Assembly: GCF_030811455.1 (NCBI RefSeq)
Contig: NZ_JAUSQU010000001.1
Span: forward strand, 4,588,001-4,652,000
DNA: 64,000 nucleotides
Reading direction: 5' to 3'
Source: Streptosporangium lutulentum
GTDB taxonomy: Bacteria > Actinomycetota > Actinomycetes > Streptosporangiales > Streptosporangiaceae
The notes under the pieces: generated by a model
The model's database searches: none
What the model was told of the DNA's origin: nothing
Seen by the model: the letters and a program-made list of their open reading frames with translations, nothing else
Made by a program: the position numbers and the translations under genes
In this document: in pieces, positions 20,457-30,583 of the stretch
Numbering within the stretch: the first letter of the stretch is position 1
How the letters are laid out: every line of letters starts with the position of its first letter

Positions 20457-20624
20457 ACGGAGCCGTGAAGACGGGTCTCCCCTCCGGTGGTCCACGGTAC
20501 GGAGCCGTGAAGACGGGTCTCCCCTCCGGTGGTCCACGGTACGGAGCCGCGGAGACGGGTTTCCCCTCTGACGGCTCGCGACACGGAGCCGCGGAAGCGG
20601 GTTCTCCCTCCGACGTCCGGGCCG
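20457..20624. repeat. Four tandem 42-bp repeats
   Basis: Units begin at 20457, 20499, 20541 and 20583 with the shared start acggagccg. The first two are essentially identical and the last two diverge progressively. They occupy the coaE upstream region and encode a spurious repeating peptide in the coaE frame. Confidence 0.9.
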
Positions 20625-20642
20625 CCCGCCGACCCCGGCGCC

Positions 20643-21098
20643 CTACAACTGCCGGCGCATGTGGACCAGGGTCAGGTGGTCGCTCATCCGCTCCCTGCGG
20701 GTCTCACGGTAGCCGTGACGGCGGTAGAGCCGCAGATTGCCCTCCGACAGGTGCCCGGTGAACAGGTCGAACGCCAGGGCCGAGACGACCTCGTCGTGAA
20801 GGGCCGTCAGCAGCGTGCCGCCGAGACCCCGCCCCTGAACGTCCGGCGCGACCACCAGGCGGCCGACCATGCAGGTCGTGCCGGACAGCCGCCCCCGGAT
20901 CGCGCCCACGATCCGCCCGGTGTCGCGGGCGACGAGCACCGTCGCCGTCTCGACGGCCTTGCGGATCTGCGCGGCCGACTCCACCAGCGGGGGGATGAAC
21001 GGATCCCCGTAGAGCTGAGCCTCGCCCACGTAGGCGGCACGCTGCACGGTCAGGATCTCGCCCGCGTCCCCGGGCTCCGCCCGCTCGATCACGATCAC
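20643..21098 (-). CDS. GNAT-family N-acetyltransferase
   Basis: 151-residue single-domain acetyltransferase. The acetyl-CoA site is visible in [17 protein letters not shown] (about 82-98), the Q/RxxGxG/A signature, and the C-terminal LYRRHGYRE is the usual strand-turn after motif B. Starts with ATG ([16 protein letters not shown]). Substrate unknown. It is separated from rpsA by a terminator and from coaE by the 42-bp repeats, so is probably monocistronic. Confidence 0.9.
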   Translation of the reverse strand: MIVIERAEPGDAGEILTVQRAAYVGEAQLYGDPFIPPLVESAAQIRKAVETATVLVARDTGRIVGAIRGRLSGTTCMVGRLVVAPDVQGRGLGGTLLTALHDEVVSALAFDLFTGHLSEGNLRLYRRHGYRETRRERMSDHLTLVHMRRQL

Positions 21099-21287
21099 GG
21101 CGCCACCCTAACGGGAACGCGCACGGCGCCGATCAGCGGGTGCGGACCCGCCCCCGGGGCGCCGCTCCGAGCGGGAGCGTCCGGGCCATCCGATCGGCAC
21201 CCGCACGGTGCCCCCTAGGACGCGCACGGTACTCCCCCGGGACGCGTGCGGCGCGGCCTCGAACCGCCCCGGTGGGCACGCACGGAA

Positions 21288-21313
21288 AAGGGCCCCGCCG
21301 GAGCGGGGCCCTT
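21288..21313 (-). terminator. rpsA intrinsic terminator
   Basis: An 11-bp stem (21288-21298 with 21303-21313) with loop cgga lies 27 nt past the rpsA stop. Read on the minus strand it is followed by TTTTCC, making a good intrinsic terminator. Confidence 0.88.
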
Positions 21314-21339
21314 CCTTGAACCGTTATCGCTTCACAACG

Positions 21340-22854
21340 TCAGCTCTGGCCGCCCGCGAGCTTCTCGCGCAGAGCGGCGAGAGCCTCGTCGGAGGCGAGA
21401 GCGCCCGCCGCCGGAGCGGAGGAGCTGCTGGAGCTGGTCGTGGAACCCGAACCGGAGCTCGCGCCGGGGGCCGGGGTCTCACCGGAGTAGGACGTGGGCG
21501 CGGCTTCGCCGGCCTCGGCCTCGGCCTTGCGGGCCTCCTCGACCTGCTTCTTGTGAGCCTCGAAGCGGGTCTGAGCCTCGGCGTACTGCCGCTCCCACTC
21601 CTCACGCTGCTTGTCGAAGCCGTCGAGCCACTCACCGGTCTCCGAGTCGAAGCCCTCGGGGTAGATGTAGTTGCCCGAGTCGTCGTAGGTCGCCGCCATG
21701 CCGTACAGCGTGGGGTCGAACTCGACGTCGGTTCCGATGGCACCCTCGTTCGCCTGCTTGAGCGACAGCGAGATCCGGCGACGCTCGAGGTCGATGTCGA
21801 TGATCTTCACGAAGATCTCGTCACCGACCTGGACGACCTGCTCGGGGATCTCGACGTGGCGCTCGGCCAGCTCGGAGATGTGAACCAGGCCCTCGATGCC
21901 CTCCTCGACGCGGACGAACGCACCGAACGGCACCAGCTTGGTGACGCGACCGGGCACGACCTGACCGATCTGGTGGGTGCGAGCGAACTGCTGCCAGGGG
22001 TCTTCCTGCGTCGCCTTGAGCGACAGGGAGACGCGCTCGCGCTCCATGTCGACGTCGAGAACCTCGACGGTGACCTCCTGGCCGACCTCGACAACCTCGG
22101 AGGGGTGGTCGATGTGCTTCCAGGAGAGCTCGGAGACGTGAACCAGACCGTCGACGCCGCCCAGGTCCACGAAGGCACCGAAGTTGACGATCGAGGAGAC
22201 GACGCCCTTGCGGACCTGACCCTTCTGCAGGGTGTTGAGGAACGTCTGGCGCACCTCGGACTGGGTCTGCTCAAGCCAGGCGCGGCGGGAGAGAACCACG
22301 TTGTTGCGGTTCTTGTCCAGCTCTATGATCTTCGCCTCGAGCTCACGGCCCACGTACGGCTGAAGGTCACGGACGCGACGCATCTCGACCAGGGAGGCCG
22401 GGAGGAAGCCACGGAGGCCGATGTCGAGGATGAGACCACCCTTGACCACCTCGATGACGGTGCCGGTGACGATACCGTCCTCGTCCTTGATCTTCTCGAT
22501 CGTGCCCCAGGCCCGCTCGTACTGAGCGCGCTTCTTGGACAGGATCAGGCGGCCTTCCTTGTCCTCCTTCTGGAGAACCAGGGCCTCGACGTGCTCGCCA
22601 ACCTCGACGACGTCCGCCGGGTCGACATCGTGCTTGATCGAGAGCTCGCGCGAGGGGATGACACCCTCGGTCTTGTAGCCGATGTCGAGCAAAACTTCGT
22701 CTCGATCGACCTTGACGACGGTGCCCTCGACGATGTCGCCGTCGTTGAAGTACTTGATGGTCAGGTCGATCGCTGCGAGGAAGTCTTCCTCGGAGCCGAT
22801 GTCGTTGACCGCTACCTGCGGGGTGCTCGAGGTGGCCTCAGTGCTGCTCGTCAT
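21340..22854 (-). CDS. rpsA: 30S ribosomal protein S1
   Basis: Ribosomal protein S1, which binds mRNA during translation initiation. The 504-residue protein carries four S1 OB-fold domains (about 38-108, 124-189, 209-279, 296-366), the actinobacterial complement rather than the six of E. coli, and a long disordered C-terminal tail rich in Glu/Ala then Ser/Gly. The open frame reaches 23046, but the ATG at 22854 (MTSSTEATSS) matches actinobacterial S1 and lies below the promoter at 23002-23030, so it is chosen. A terminator follows. Confidence 0.96.
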   Translation of the reverse strand: MTSSTEATSSTPQVAVNDIGSEEDFLAAIDLTIKYFNDGDIVEGTVVKVDRDEVLLDIGYKTEGVIPSRELSIKHDVDPADVVEVGEHVEALVLQKEDKEGRLILSKKRAQYERAWGTIEKIKDEDGIVTGTVIEVVKGGLILDIGLRGFLPASLVEMRRVRDLQPYVGRELEAKIIELDKNRNNVVLSRRAWLEQTQSEVRQTFLNTLQKGQVRKGVVSSIVNFGAFVDLGGVDGLVHVSELSWKHIDHPSEVVEVGQEVTVEVLDVDMERERVSLSLKATQEDPWQQFARTHQIGQVVPGRVTKLVPFGAFVRVEEGIEGLVHISELAERHVEIPEQVVQVGDEIFVKIIDIDLERRRISLSLKQANEGAIGTDVEFDPTLYGMAATYDDSGNYIYPEGFDSETGEWLDGFDKQREEWERQYAEAQTRFEAHKKQVEEARKAEAEAGEAAPTSYSGETPAPGASSGSGSTTSSSSSSAPAAGALASDEALAALREKLAGGQS

Positions 22855-23001
22855 GTGTGGAGTTGCTCCGAACGCGGACAGATGTCGATGTGGCGAACGC
22901 GCGGCGGGCTTCTTATCGTTCAGCCGAATGAATTGGCATCGGCGTGATCGAGCGCGAGCCCACTCCGTCCGAGACACGCGCGAGCCCACAGCGCAGCGAT
23001 C

Positions 23002-23030
23002 AGCATATGAGACCAGACGAGTATGGTCAA
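23002..23030 (-). promoter_or_regulatory. rpsA promoter, housekeeping-sigma type
   Basis: On the minus strand TTGACC (23025-23030), a 17-nt spacer and TATGCT (23002-23007) make a near-consensus promoter. Transcription would start around 22995, giving a leader of about 140 nt before the rpsA ATG, long enough for translational control. Confidence 0.75.
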
Positions 23031-23076
23031 TCCAGAGGCACGACACGCGGGCAGATCAGACCGGTTACGGACACGC

Positions 23077-24189
23077 TCAATAGGCGTTGATCTGCTGCCT
23101 CCGCTGAGACCTGATATTACCCCGAAGCCCCTGTGGGATGGAGATGCGTTCGGGATCGCCGTCCGCCGTGTAGCGCTCTCCGGGGTGCCTGTGCAGCCAC
23201 TCCAGCCAGTATTGCGAGCACCACTTGCGGCACTCGCCCTTTTTACCGTTGCTCTGGATCCGCTGGATGGCCCGCCAGTCGAACTTGGTGACGAAAGGCG
23301 AGGCCGACGGCTCGGCGCCGGCCAGGAAGACGCCCTTGAACGCGAACCGGCCCCCGTCCCACGTGCCGGACTGCACGATGGACTTCTTGCCCGGCATCGC
23401 CCCGAAGGGCAGCGCCAGCGTCTCGGAGGGGCCGAGACCGAGTTTCTTCAGCAGCAGTTCCATCCTGACGATCTGCTCGGCGACCTTCTTCTTCGGCAGG
23501 ACGGCCAGGGAGGGGTGCGTCCAGGTGTGGTTGGCCACCTCGAAGCCGTGCGCGGTCAGCCACCGCACGGCGTGCCTCTGGTCGTCCAGGTTCCGCAGGC
23601 CGAACGGCCGGCTGTTCACCCAGAAGGTGGCCACGGGCCGGAAGCCCGGATACTTCCTGGCGACCTGGTAGATGATCCCGACCGCGGTGTCCTTCGCTGG
23701 CATGTCGTGCGCGTCGAACGCGAAATGGCCGCTGTGCCCGTCGTCGAAGGTCAGCACGACGGGGTGCTTGCCCGCCGGAACGTTGATCTCCCCCGTGACG
23801 AACTCCCGCGCGGTGATCGGCACGTAGTCGTCCTTGGCCAGCTTCTCCATCTCCTGACGCACCTGGGAAGGCGTGCGGTCGATGGAGGCCCGCCGCTTCT
23901 TCACGATCCGGTGGTACATCAGCACGGGGATCATCCCCGCCTCGTTGGCCTTCACCTGCCGCGCGAACTCCACGGTGGCGGGAACGGGCGGCGGCAGCTC
24001 GGCCGAGGGCAGGTCGGGCTTCGGCGAGGGAGCCGCGGGCGCGGGCGGGGCGCTCGTCGCCCTGCCGGCCATCGGGGTCGGCGCCGGAGCCTCCGCCCGG
24101 GGGAGCACGAGGAGCCCCACCACCGCCACGGTCACGACCACGACATTGGCGAGCACGACGATCCGCGTGAGGTGGGGTGAACTCCGCAC
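23077..24189 (-). CDS. Secreted/membrane-anchored polysaccharide deacetylase (CE4)
   Basis: 370 residues with an N-terminal signal anchor (about 8-30), a Pro/Ala-rich linker, and a NodB-homology domain. Catalytic motif 1 is VVLTFDDG (catalytic and metal-binding Asp) and motif 2 is NHTWTH (H-x3-H zinc ligands). This family deacetylates peptidoglycan, chitin-like or other N-acetylated polysaccharides outside the membrane. A C-terminal region of about 60 residues contains a close Cys pair (ECRKWCSQYW). GTG start. Convergent with neither neighbour; the rpsA promoter lies just past its stop. Confidence 0.88.
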   Translation of the reverse strand: MRSSPHLTRIVVLANVVVVTVAVVGLLVLPRAEAPAPTPMAGRATSAPPAPAAPSPKPDLPSAELPPPVPATVEFARQVKANEAGMIPVLMYHRIVKKRRASIDRTPSQVRQEMEKLAKDDYVPITAREFVTGEINVPAGKHPVVLTFDDGHSGHFAFDAHDMPAKDTAVGIIYQVARKYPGFRPVATFWVNSRPFGLRNLDDQRHAVRWLTAHGFEVANHTWTHPSLAVLPKKKVAEQIVRMELLLKKLGLGPSETLALPFGAMPGKKSIVQSGTWDGGRFAFKGVFLAGAEPSASPFVTKFDWRAIQRIQSNGKKGECRKWCSQYWLEWLHRHPGERYTADGDPERISIPQGLRGNIRSQRRQQINAY

Positions 24190-24297
24190 AAAACTCCCGT
24201 GCCCGTCGAGGTATCCGGCTGAATCGACAGCCTAGAACAGACTCAGACAGGCCGGGCATTCACCGATATCCGGCGCCTTTCCCCATACGGCCGGCGA

Positions 24298-27006
24298 TCA
24301 GTGCCCGGCGTCCTCCCAGGTGCGGCCGACGCCCAGGGAGACCACCAGCGGGACGCGCAGGGAGTAGGCGGCGTTCATCCGGTCGGTGACCAGTTCGCGC
24401 AGGGTCTCCAGCTCCCCCGGGGCCACCTCGAACACGAGTTCGTCGTGAACCTGGAGCAGCATCCGGGAGCCCAGCGCCGCCTCCTTCAGCGCGCCGTGCA
24501 CGTTGAGCATCGCGACCTTGATGATGTCGGCCGCCGAACCCTGGATCGGCGCGTTGAGCGCCATCCGCTCGGCCATCTCCCTGCGCTGCCTGTTGTCGCT
24601 GTTCAGGTCGGGAAGGTAGCGGCGGCGGCCCAGGATCGTCTCGGTGTAGCCGTCGTTCCTGGCCTGGGCGACGATCGCGTTGAGGAAGTCGCGGACCCCG
24701 CCGAACTCCTCGAAGTACTCCTCCTTGAGCGCCTTGGCCTCCGACACCGGGATGCTGAGCTGCGCCGACAGCCCGAAGTCGGACAGACCGTAGGCCAGGC
24801 CGTAGTTCATCGCCTTGATCTTGGCCCGCATGTCCCCGTTGACCTGCTCGGGGGCGATGTCGAAGACCCGCGCCGCGGTGGCCCTGTGGAAGTCGTGCCC
24901 CGACTCGAAGGACGCGATCAGCGCCTCGTCCCCGGACAGGTGGGCCATGATCCGCAGCTCGATCTGGCTGTAGTCGGCGGTCAGCAGGGTCTCGTAGCCG
25001 GGCCCCACCACGAAGCCCTGCCGGATCCGGCGGCCCTCGGAGGTGCGGATCGGGATGTTCTGCAGGTTGGGGTCCTTCGAGCTGAGCCGCCCGGTGGCCG
25101 CCACCGTCTGCTCGAACGTGGTGTGGATCCGCCCGTCGTCGGAGATCTCCTTGATCAGGCCCTCGACCGTGGTGCGCAGCTTGTCCTGGTCACGGTGACG
25201 CAACATGATCGTCGGGAGCTCGTGGTCGGTCTGCGTGGCCAGCCAGGCCAGCTGGCCGGCGTCGGTGCTGTAACCGGTCTTGATCTTCTTGGTCTTGGGC
25301 AGCGCGAGCTTGACGAACAGGATCTCCTGGAGCTGCTTGGGCGAGTTCAGGCTGAACTGCTCGCCCACGGCGGCGTGCGCCGCCTCGACGGCCTGCTTCA
25401 CCGCGGCGCGGAACTCCGACTCCAGGCCGCCGAGCTGGTCGCGGTCCGCGGCGATCCCGGCCCGCTCCAGCTCGGCCAGCACGGTGACCAGCGGCAACTC
25501 CACGTCGCCCAGCAGATAAGTGCCCCCACGCGGCTCCAGGAAGGCCTCCAGGGCGTCGGCGAGCTCCCGGACGGCCAATGCCCTCAACGCCAGGTCGCGG
25601 GCCGTGTCGTCGCCCTCATCGTCGTCGAAGAGGCTGGCCTGGCCCCCGGCCTCCGCCTCGCCGCGCAGCTCACGCCGCAGATAGACCTTGACGAGCTCCT
25701 CCAGCGGGAACGACTTCTGCCCCGGCATCGCCAGGTAGGCCGCCAGCGCGGTGTCGCAGGCGAGGCCGCGCAGCTCCATGCCGTGTGCCCACAACGCCAG
25801 CATCGGGCCCTTGGCGTCGTGCACGTCCTTGGCCTTCGACGCGTCGCCCAGCCAGTCGCGCAGGGCCTTCTCGTCGGCCTCGGTCAGCGCGGCGGGGTCG
25901 ATGAACGCGGCCCGGCGCGCGCCGGTGCCGTCGTCCGGCGCGGCGATCGCGATGCTGTCGATCCGTCCGGTGCCGCTGCCGTACGCACCCTTGAAGGCCA
26001 GGCCCACCCGGCCCTCGGGCAGCGCCCGCAGCCACGCGGCCACCTCGTCGGGCCCCGGCGTGGCGACCTCGACCTCGAAGCCCTCCCCCTCCGGGACCTC
26101 CGCCGAGCCGAGCGTCTTGAACAGCCGCTCACGGATCTCGCCCCGGAACTCCAGCGTGTCGAGGATCTTGTTGATCTCCTCGCGGTCGGACGCGCCGACC
26201 GTCAGGCCCGAGACCTCGTGCTCCAGCGGCACGTCACGGATCAGCTGGGTGAGGCGGCGGTTCATCAGCACCTGGTCGAGATGGTCGCGGAGCTTGTCGC
26301 CGACCTTGCCCTTGACCTCGTCGACCCGGTTGACCAGCTCCTCCAGCGAGCCGAACTCGCGGATCCACTTGGCGGCGGTCTTCTCCCCCACGCCGGGGAT
26401 GTTCTTGAGGTTGTCACTGGAATCGCCGCGAATGGCCGCGAAGTCCGGATATTGGGCCGGGGTGAGCTCGTATTTCTCCACCACCGCCTCGGGGGTGAAC
26501 CTGGTCATGTTGCTGATCCCGACCCGGGTCATCAGCACCGTGACGCGATCGTCGACGAGCTGCAGCGCGTCGCGGTCGCCGGTGACGATCAGCACGTTCA
26601 TGTCCTGACCGGCGGCCCGCGTGGCGAGAGTGGCGATCAGGTCGTCGGCCTCATATCCCGCCAGGGACAGGTGCGGGACGCGCAACGCGTCGAGCACCTC
26701 GTGGATCAGGCTCATCTGGCTGCGGAAGCTGTCGGGGCTCGCGCTCCGGTTCGCCTTGTAGTCGGAGTACTCCTCGTGCCGGAACGTCGGCTCCGACCGG
26801 TCGAAGCAGACCGCCACGTGTGTGGGCCGCTCGTCACGGAGCACGTTGACCAGCATCGAGGTGAACCCGTAAACCGCGTTGGTCGTCTGACCCGTCGTCG
26901 TGGAGAAGTTTTCCTCCGGGAGGGCATAGAAGGCCCTGTACGCCAGGGAATGCCCGTCCAGCAACAGGAGACACGGACGAGTGGGGGTCGCTTCTTTCTT
27001 CGGCAC
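24298..27006 (-). CDS. polA: DNA polymerase I
   Basis: 902-residue family A polymerase for Okazaki fragment processing and repair synthesis. The N-terminal 5'-3' exonuclease (about 1-300) shows YEADDLIATL, TGDRDALQL and the GIPGVGEKTA-type helix-hairpin-helix. The middle 3'-5' exonuclease-like domain (about 315-490) lacks the DxE motif (VGLAFKGAYG in its place), so proofreading is probably absent, as in mycobacterial and Thermus enzymes. The polymerase domain has motif A TADYSQIELR, motif B KAMNYGLAYG and motif C QVHDELVFEV. Divergent from the thioesterase gene. Confidence 0.97.
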   Translation of the reverse strand: MPKKEATPTRPCLLLLDGHSLAYRAFYALPEENFSTTTGQTTNAVYGFTSMLVNVLRDERPTHVAVCFDRSEPTFRHEEYSDYKANRSASPDSFRSQMSLIHEVLDALRVPHLSLAGYEADDLIATLATRAAGQDMNVLIVTGDRDALQLVDDRVTVLMTRVGISNMTRFTPEAVVEKYELTPAQYPDFAAIRGDSSDNLKNIPGVGEKTAAKWIREFGSLEELVNRVDEVKGKVGDKLRDHLDQVLMNRRLTQLIRDVPLEHEVSGLTVGASDREEINKILDTLEFRGEIRERLFKTLGSAEVPEGEGFEVEVATPGPDEVAAWLRALPEGRVGLAFKGAYGSGTGRIDSIAIAAPDDGTGARRAAFIDPAALTEADEKALRDWLGDASKAKDVHDAKGPMLALWAHGMELRGLACDTALAAYLAMPGQKSFPLEELVKVYLRRELRGEAEAGGQASLFDDDEGDDTARDLALRALAVRELADALEAFLEPRGGTYLLGDVELPLVTVLAELERAGIAADRDQLGGLESEFRAAVKQAVEAAHAAVGEQFSLNSPKQLQEILFVKLALPKTKKIKTGYSTDAGQLAWLATQTDHELPTIMLRHRDQDKLRTTVEGLIKEISDDGRIHTTFEQTVAATGRLSSKDPNLQNIPIRTSEGRRIRQGFVVGPGYETLLTADYSQIELRIMAHLSGDEALIASFESGHDFHRATAARVFDIAPEQVNGDMRAKIKAMNYGLAYGLSDFGLSAQLSIPVSEAKALKEEYFEEFGGVRDFLNAIVAQARNDGYTETILGRRRYLPDLNSDNRQRREMAERMALNAPIQGSAADIIKVAMLNVHGALKEAALGSRMLLQVHDELVFEVAPGELETLRELVTDRMNAAYSLRVPLVVSLGVGRTWEDAGH

Positions 27007-27074
27007 ACCGAAAGCCTAGTCTCCTGGTGCGACAGAAAACCTGGCCTCACGCGACTGGAGACAACCCCTTGACC

Positions 27075-27497
27075 ATGACAGACCCCGGCGACGTCACACC
27101 CGGCGTGGAGGAGCAGGTCCGCGCCGCCCACACGAACACGCTCGTCGAGCGGATGGGCATCGAGATCACCGAGGCGACCCCGGCACGGGTGGTCGGCCGG
27201 ATGCCGGTCGAGGGCAACATCCAGCCGTACGGACTGCTGCACGGCGGCGCCTCATGCGTGCTCGCCGAGACCCTGGGCTCGACCGGCGCGGCGATCCACG
27301 CGGGCCCCGGGCGCATCGCCGTGGGCATCGAGATCAACGCCACCCACCATCGCTCGGCCACCTCCGGGTACGTCACCGGCGTGGCCACCCAGGTGCACGG
27401 GGGCCGGACCATCGCCACCTACCACATCGAGATCACCGACGAGCGGGGCCGCCTGGTGTGCACCTCACGCCTCACCTGCATGCTCCGCGACATCTGA
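27075..27497 (+). CDS. Hotdog-fold thioesterase (PaaI/YdiI-like)
   Basis: 140-residue single hotdog domain hydrolysing acyl-CoA-type thioesters. The family hallmarks are YGLLHGGASCVLAETLGS (catalytic helix and HGG), then GIEINATHHRSATSGYVTG. The ATG at 27075 is 14 nt from GGAG, while a TTG at 27069 is 8 nt from it, so the true start may be two codons upstream. Neighbours give no pathway clue; it is divergent from polA, a common actinobacterial arrangement. Confidence 0.88.
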   Translation: MTDPGDVTPGVEEQVRAAHTNTLVERMGIEITEATPARVVGRMPVEGNIQPYGLLHGGASCVLAETLGSTGAAIHAGPGRIAVGIEINATHHRSATSGYVTGVATQVHGGRTIATYHIEITDERGRLVCTSRLTCMLRDI

Positions 27498-27730
27498 TCA
27501 CATCGCGTATTCGATCATAACCCGACCCCGTTTTTGCCTTTCTGGCGCAACTGATCGGATACGCTGGGTGACATCGACGCCCGCGGGGAGGCCGAGTAGA
27601 AAACGTACAGGGTCGGGGAAGCTCTGTACGGCGCCAAAGGCCTCCCCCGGGCTCGTCGGGCCCCATGGGTGAGACCGGCCGGGATCCACCCGGTCTCCCC
27701 TCACCCCGGGGGCCTTGCAGCCCTTCGGCG

Positions 27731-27769
27731 CCTGTACGGCCCGCACCGCGCAGAGGCGGGCCGTACAGG
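27731..27769 (-). terminator. Hairpin terminator of the amino-acid ABC operon
   Basis: Perfect 14-bp stem (27731-27744 with 27756-27769) and an 11-nt loop, 15 nt past the ATPase stop on the minus strand. It may also serve the convergent thioesterase gene. The rest of the 286-bp spacer contains other GC-rich dyads but no gene. Confidence 0.65.
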
Positions 27770-27783
27770 AACGAACCGGCGCC

Positions 27784-28536
<753 letters not shown>

Positions 28537-28541
28537 CGGGG

Positions 28542-29393
28542 TCACCGTCCCTTCATCTGACGCTTCTCCAGCCTGGACGCGAGATAGCCCAGCGGAATGG
28601 TGACGAGCAGGTACGTCACACCGACGACCAGGAGGGGTGTGGCGTTGGCGTAGGTCGAGGCCGTGTCGTTGCCGAACTTCGTGAGCTCGACGTACTCGCC
28701 GGAGACGCCGAGGAACAGCACCAGCGAGGAGTCCTTGAGCAGGGACACGAACTGGTTGGTCGTCGGCGGGATGACGATGCGGACGGCCTGCGGGATGACG
28801 ATGGAGATCATGCCCCGGCTGTAGGACATGCCCAGCGAGCGGGCCGCCTCCAGCTGCCCCTTGGGCACCGCCTGCAGGCCCGCCCTGAGCGTCTCGGCCA
28901 TGTAGGCCGATCCCACGATGGTCAGTCCCAGGATGCCCTGGCCGTAGGTGCCGCCGGGCACCTCGAAGCCGGGCAGCGCCAACGGCAGGAAGAGGATGAA
29001 CAGGAAGATCAAGACCGCGGGCAGTCCCCGGAAGATCTCGATGTAGGCGACCGCGATCCACCGGTACGGCCGCACCGACGACAACCGCATCAGCGCGAAC
29101 AGCAGGCCGAGCAGGAAGGCGAAGACGAAACCGCCCACCGAATAGATGATCGTGTTGAGCAACGCGACCGAGAACAGCTCCGGCAGCATCTCCGCCGCGA
29201 CTTCGGACTTGGCGAAGTTCTGGCCGAGAGGGCCCCACTCGATGCGGGTGACGAGGAAGACGGCCACGACCACCAGCACGACGTACTGGATGATCCGGCT
29301 GATCTGCTGCTTCTTACGCGGACTGAGCTTGGTCCTGCCGGGGGGCACCCCGGCAGGACCTGGCGACTCAGTCGTCGTCGACTGGTCTGTCAT
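28542..29393 (-). CDS. Polar amino-acid ABC transporter permease
   Basis: 283-residue inner-membrane permease of the His/Glu/Gln/Arg/opine family. A hydrophilic N-terminal 30 residues precede five to six membrane segments. The EAA loop is [25 protein letters not shown] in sense, contacting the ATPase. Only one permease is encoded, so the transporter is probably a homodimer in the membrane. It sits 3 nt from the binding protein gene and 5 nt from the ATPase gene. Confidence 0.93.
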   Translation of the reverse strand: MTDQSTTTESPGPAGVPPGRTKLSPRKKQQISRIIQYVVLVVVAVFLVTRIEWGPLGQNFAKSEVAAEMLPELFSVALLNTIIYSVGGFVFAFLLGLLFALMRLSSVRPYRWIAVAYIEIFRGLPAVLIFLFILFLPLALPGFEVPGGTYGQGILGLTIVGSAYMAETLRAGLQAVPKGQLEAARSLGMSYSRGMISIVIPQAVRIVIPPTTNQFVSLLKDSSLVLFLGVSGEYVELTKFGNDTASTYANATPLLVVGVTYLLVTIPLGYLASRLEKRQMKGR

Positions 29394-29396
29394 GGA

Positions 29397-30260
29397 TCAG
29401 CCGAGCTCGCCGGGCTTCTTGCCGAACCACTTCATGAAGATCTGGTCGTACGTGCCGTCCGACTTGGCCGTCGTGATCGCGTCATTGATGGTCTTGAGCA
29501 GGATCGGGTCGGCGCCCTTCTTCAGGCCGATGCCGTACTGCTCACCGGTGTCCAGACTGCCGGCCAGCTCGAAGCCGGCGGCGATGTCCGGCTTCTTCAG
29601 CCAGGTCAGGACGACGGGCAGGTCCTGGATGATCACGTCGACCTGGCCGGACTGCAGACCGAGCAGTTCCTTGGGAGAGTCGGCGAACTCCTTCGGGTCG
29701 AGCCCCGCCTTCTTGGCCTCGTCAAGGCCCGTGGTCGAGGCCTGGGCGCCGAGCTTGAGGTTCTGGGCCTTGACCTCCTCCAGCGTCTTGGCCGTCACGC
29801 CCTTCTTGACCAGCAGCGCCTGGGTGGCGTCGAAGTAGGGAACCGAGAAGTCGATGTTCGCCTGGCGCGCGGGCGTGATGCTCATGCCGGCGGCCGCGAC
29901 GTCGCACTTGCCCGTGGCCATCGCCGCGCCGCTCTTGATGACGGCGAAGTCGATGTCGACGATCTCCTGCGTCAGACCGAGCTTCTTGGCCGCCAGGTCG
30001 ACGATGTCGACGTCGAAGCCGACGGTCTTGTCGCCCTCCTTGAACTCGAAGGGCTCATACGGAAGGTTCGTGCAGGTGGTCAGCTTGCCGGGAGTGACCA
30101 GCTTGGGACCGGCGGCGGCCGCGGGGGCGCTCGACGAGGCACCGTCGCCCGAACTCGCGGTGGTGGTGGAGCCACCGCCGCAGGCCGACAGGCCGAGCAC
30201 GCCGGCGACGGCCACCGCACCCACCGCGAGCGCGCGACGGGAAACAAAACTCAGGCCCAC
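29397..30260 (-). CDS. Amino-acid ABC transporter substrate-binding lipoprotein
   Basis: 287-residue extracellular solute-binding protein, family 3. A signal peptide ends in the lipobox LSAC (Cys about 27), then a Ser/Ala-rich linker and the domain opening LTTCTNLPYEPFEF. GKCDVAAAGMSITPAR and DFSVPYFDATQALLV are characteristic of family 3. It is membrane-tethered by Lgt-type processing and delivers a polar amino acid to the adjacent permease. First gene of the three-gene operon. Confidence 0.93.
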   Translation of the reverse strand: MGLSFVSRRALAVGAVAVAGVLGLSACGGGSTTTASSGDGASSSAPAAAAGPKLVTPGKLTTCTNLPYEPFEFKEGDKTVGFDVDIVDLAAKKLGLTQEIVDIDFAVIKSGAAMATGKCDVAAAGMSITPARQANIDFSVPYFDATQALLVKKGVTAKTLEEVKAQNLKLGAQASTTGLDEAKKAGLDPKEFADSPKELLGLQSGQVDVIIQDLPVVLTWLKKPDIAAGFELAGSLDTGEQYGIGLKKGADPILLKTINDAITTAKSDGTYDQIFMKWFGKKPGELG

Positions 30261-30583
30261 TACGGCCTCCTTACGGTGAAATGTCGCATGTTTTATGGAT
30301 ACCTCAGTGCTGGTGATGCTTCCTCACCCGCACGACCATGCAGATCACCAGTACGACACAATTCGGACAACAACTACATTCAAGGATCCTTAATAAGTAC
30401 CCTGTCCCCATCATGGGACGAGACCGGGCCGTTAATCGAATCGAACGCCTCCCGGCCCACCCCCCGTGGCGAGCGGAAACCGTAAAATCGCCTGTCAGGC
30501 CCTACCCGGCCGCGTCGGGCCCCCGCGTCACCGGCCTCGCCCATCCGTTGAATTCGAAAGCCGCCTCGGTTACGTTGCCCGAT
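30261..30583. other. Divergent spacer, ABC operon / lipoprotein
   Basis: About 320 bp between divergent genes, noticeably less GC-rich around 30285-30420 (AACTACATTCAAGGATCCTTAATAAG), where promoters for both directions are expected. No gene is supported; the open frame crossing it simply extends the lipoprotein frame upstream. Confidence 0.4.

Noticed and set aside
20457-20624. CRISPR array candidate
   Set aside because: Units are contiguous 42-mers with no unique spacers; no cas genes nearby.
22855-23046. N-terminal extension of ribosomal protein S1
   Set aside because: It runs through the -10 of a clear promoter; the ATG at 22854 fits known actinobacterial S1.
24301-27072. 923-codon open frame antisense to polA
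   Set aside because: Same GC3 shadow effect; polA is unambiguous.
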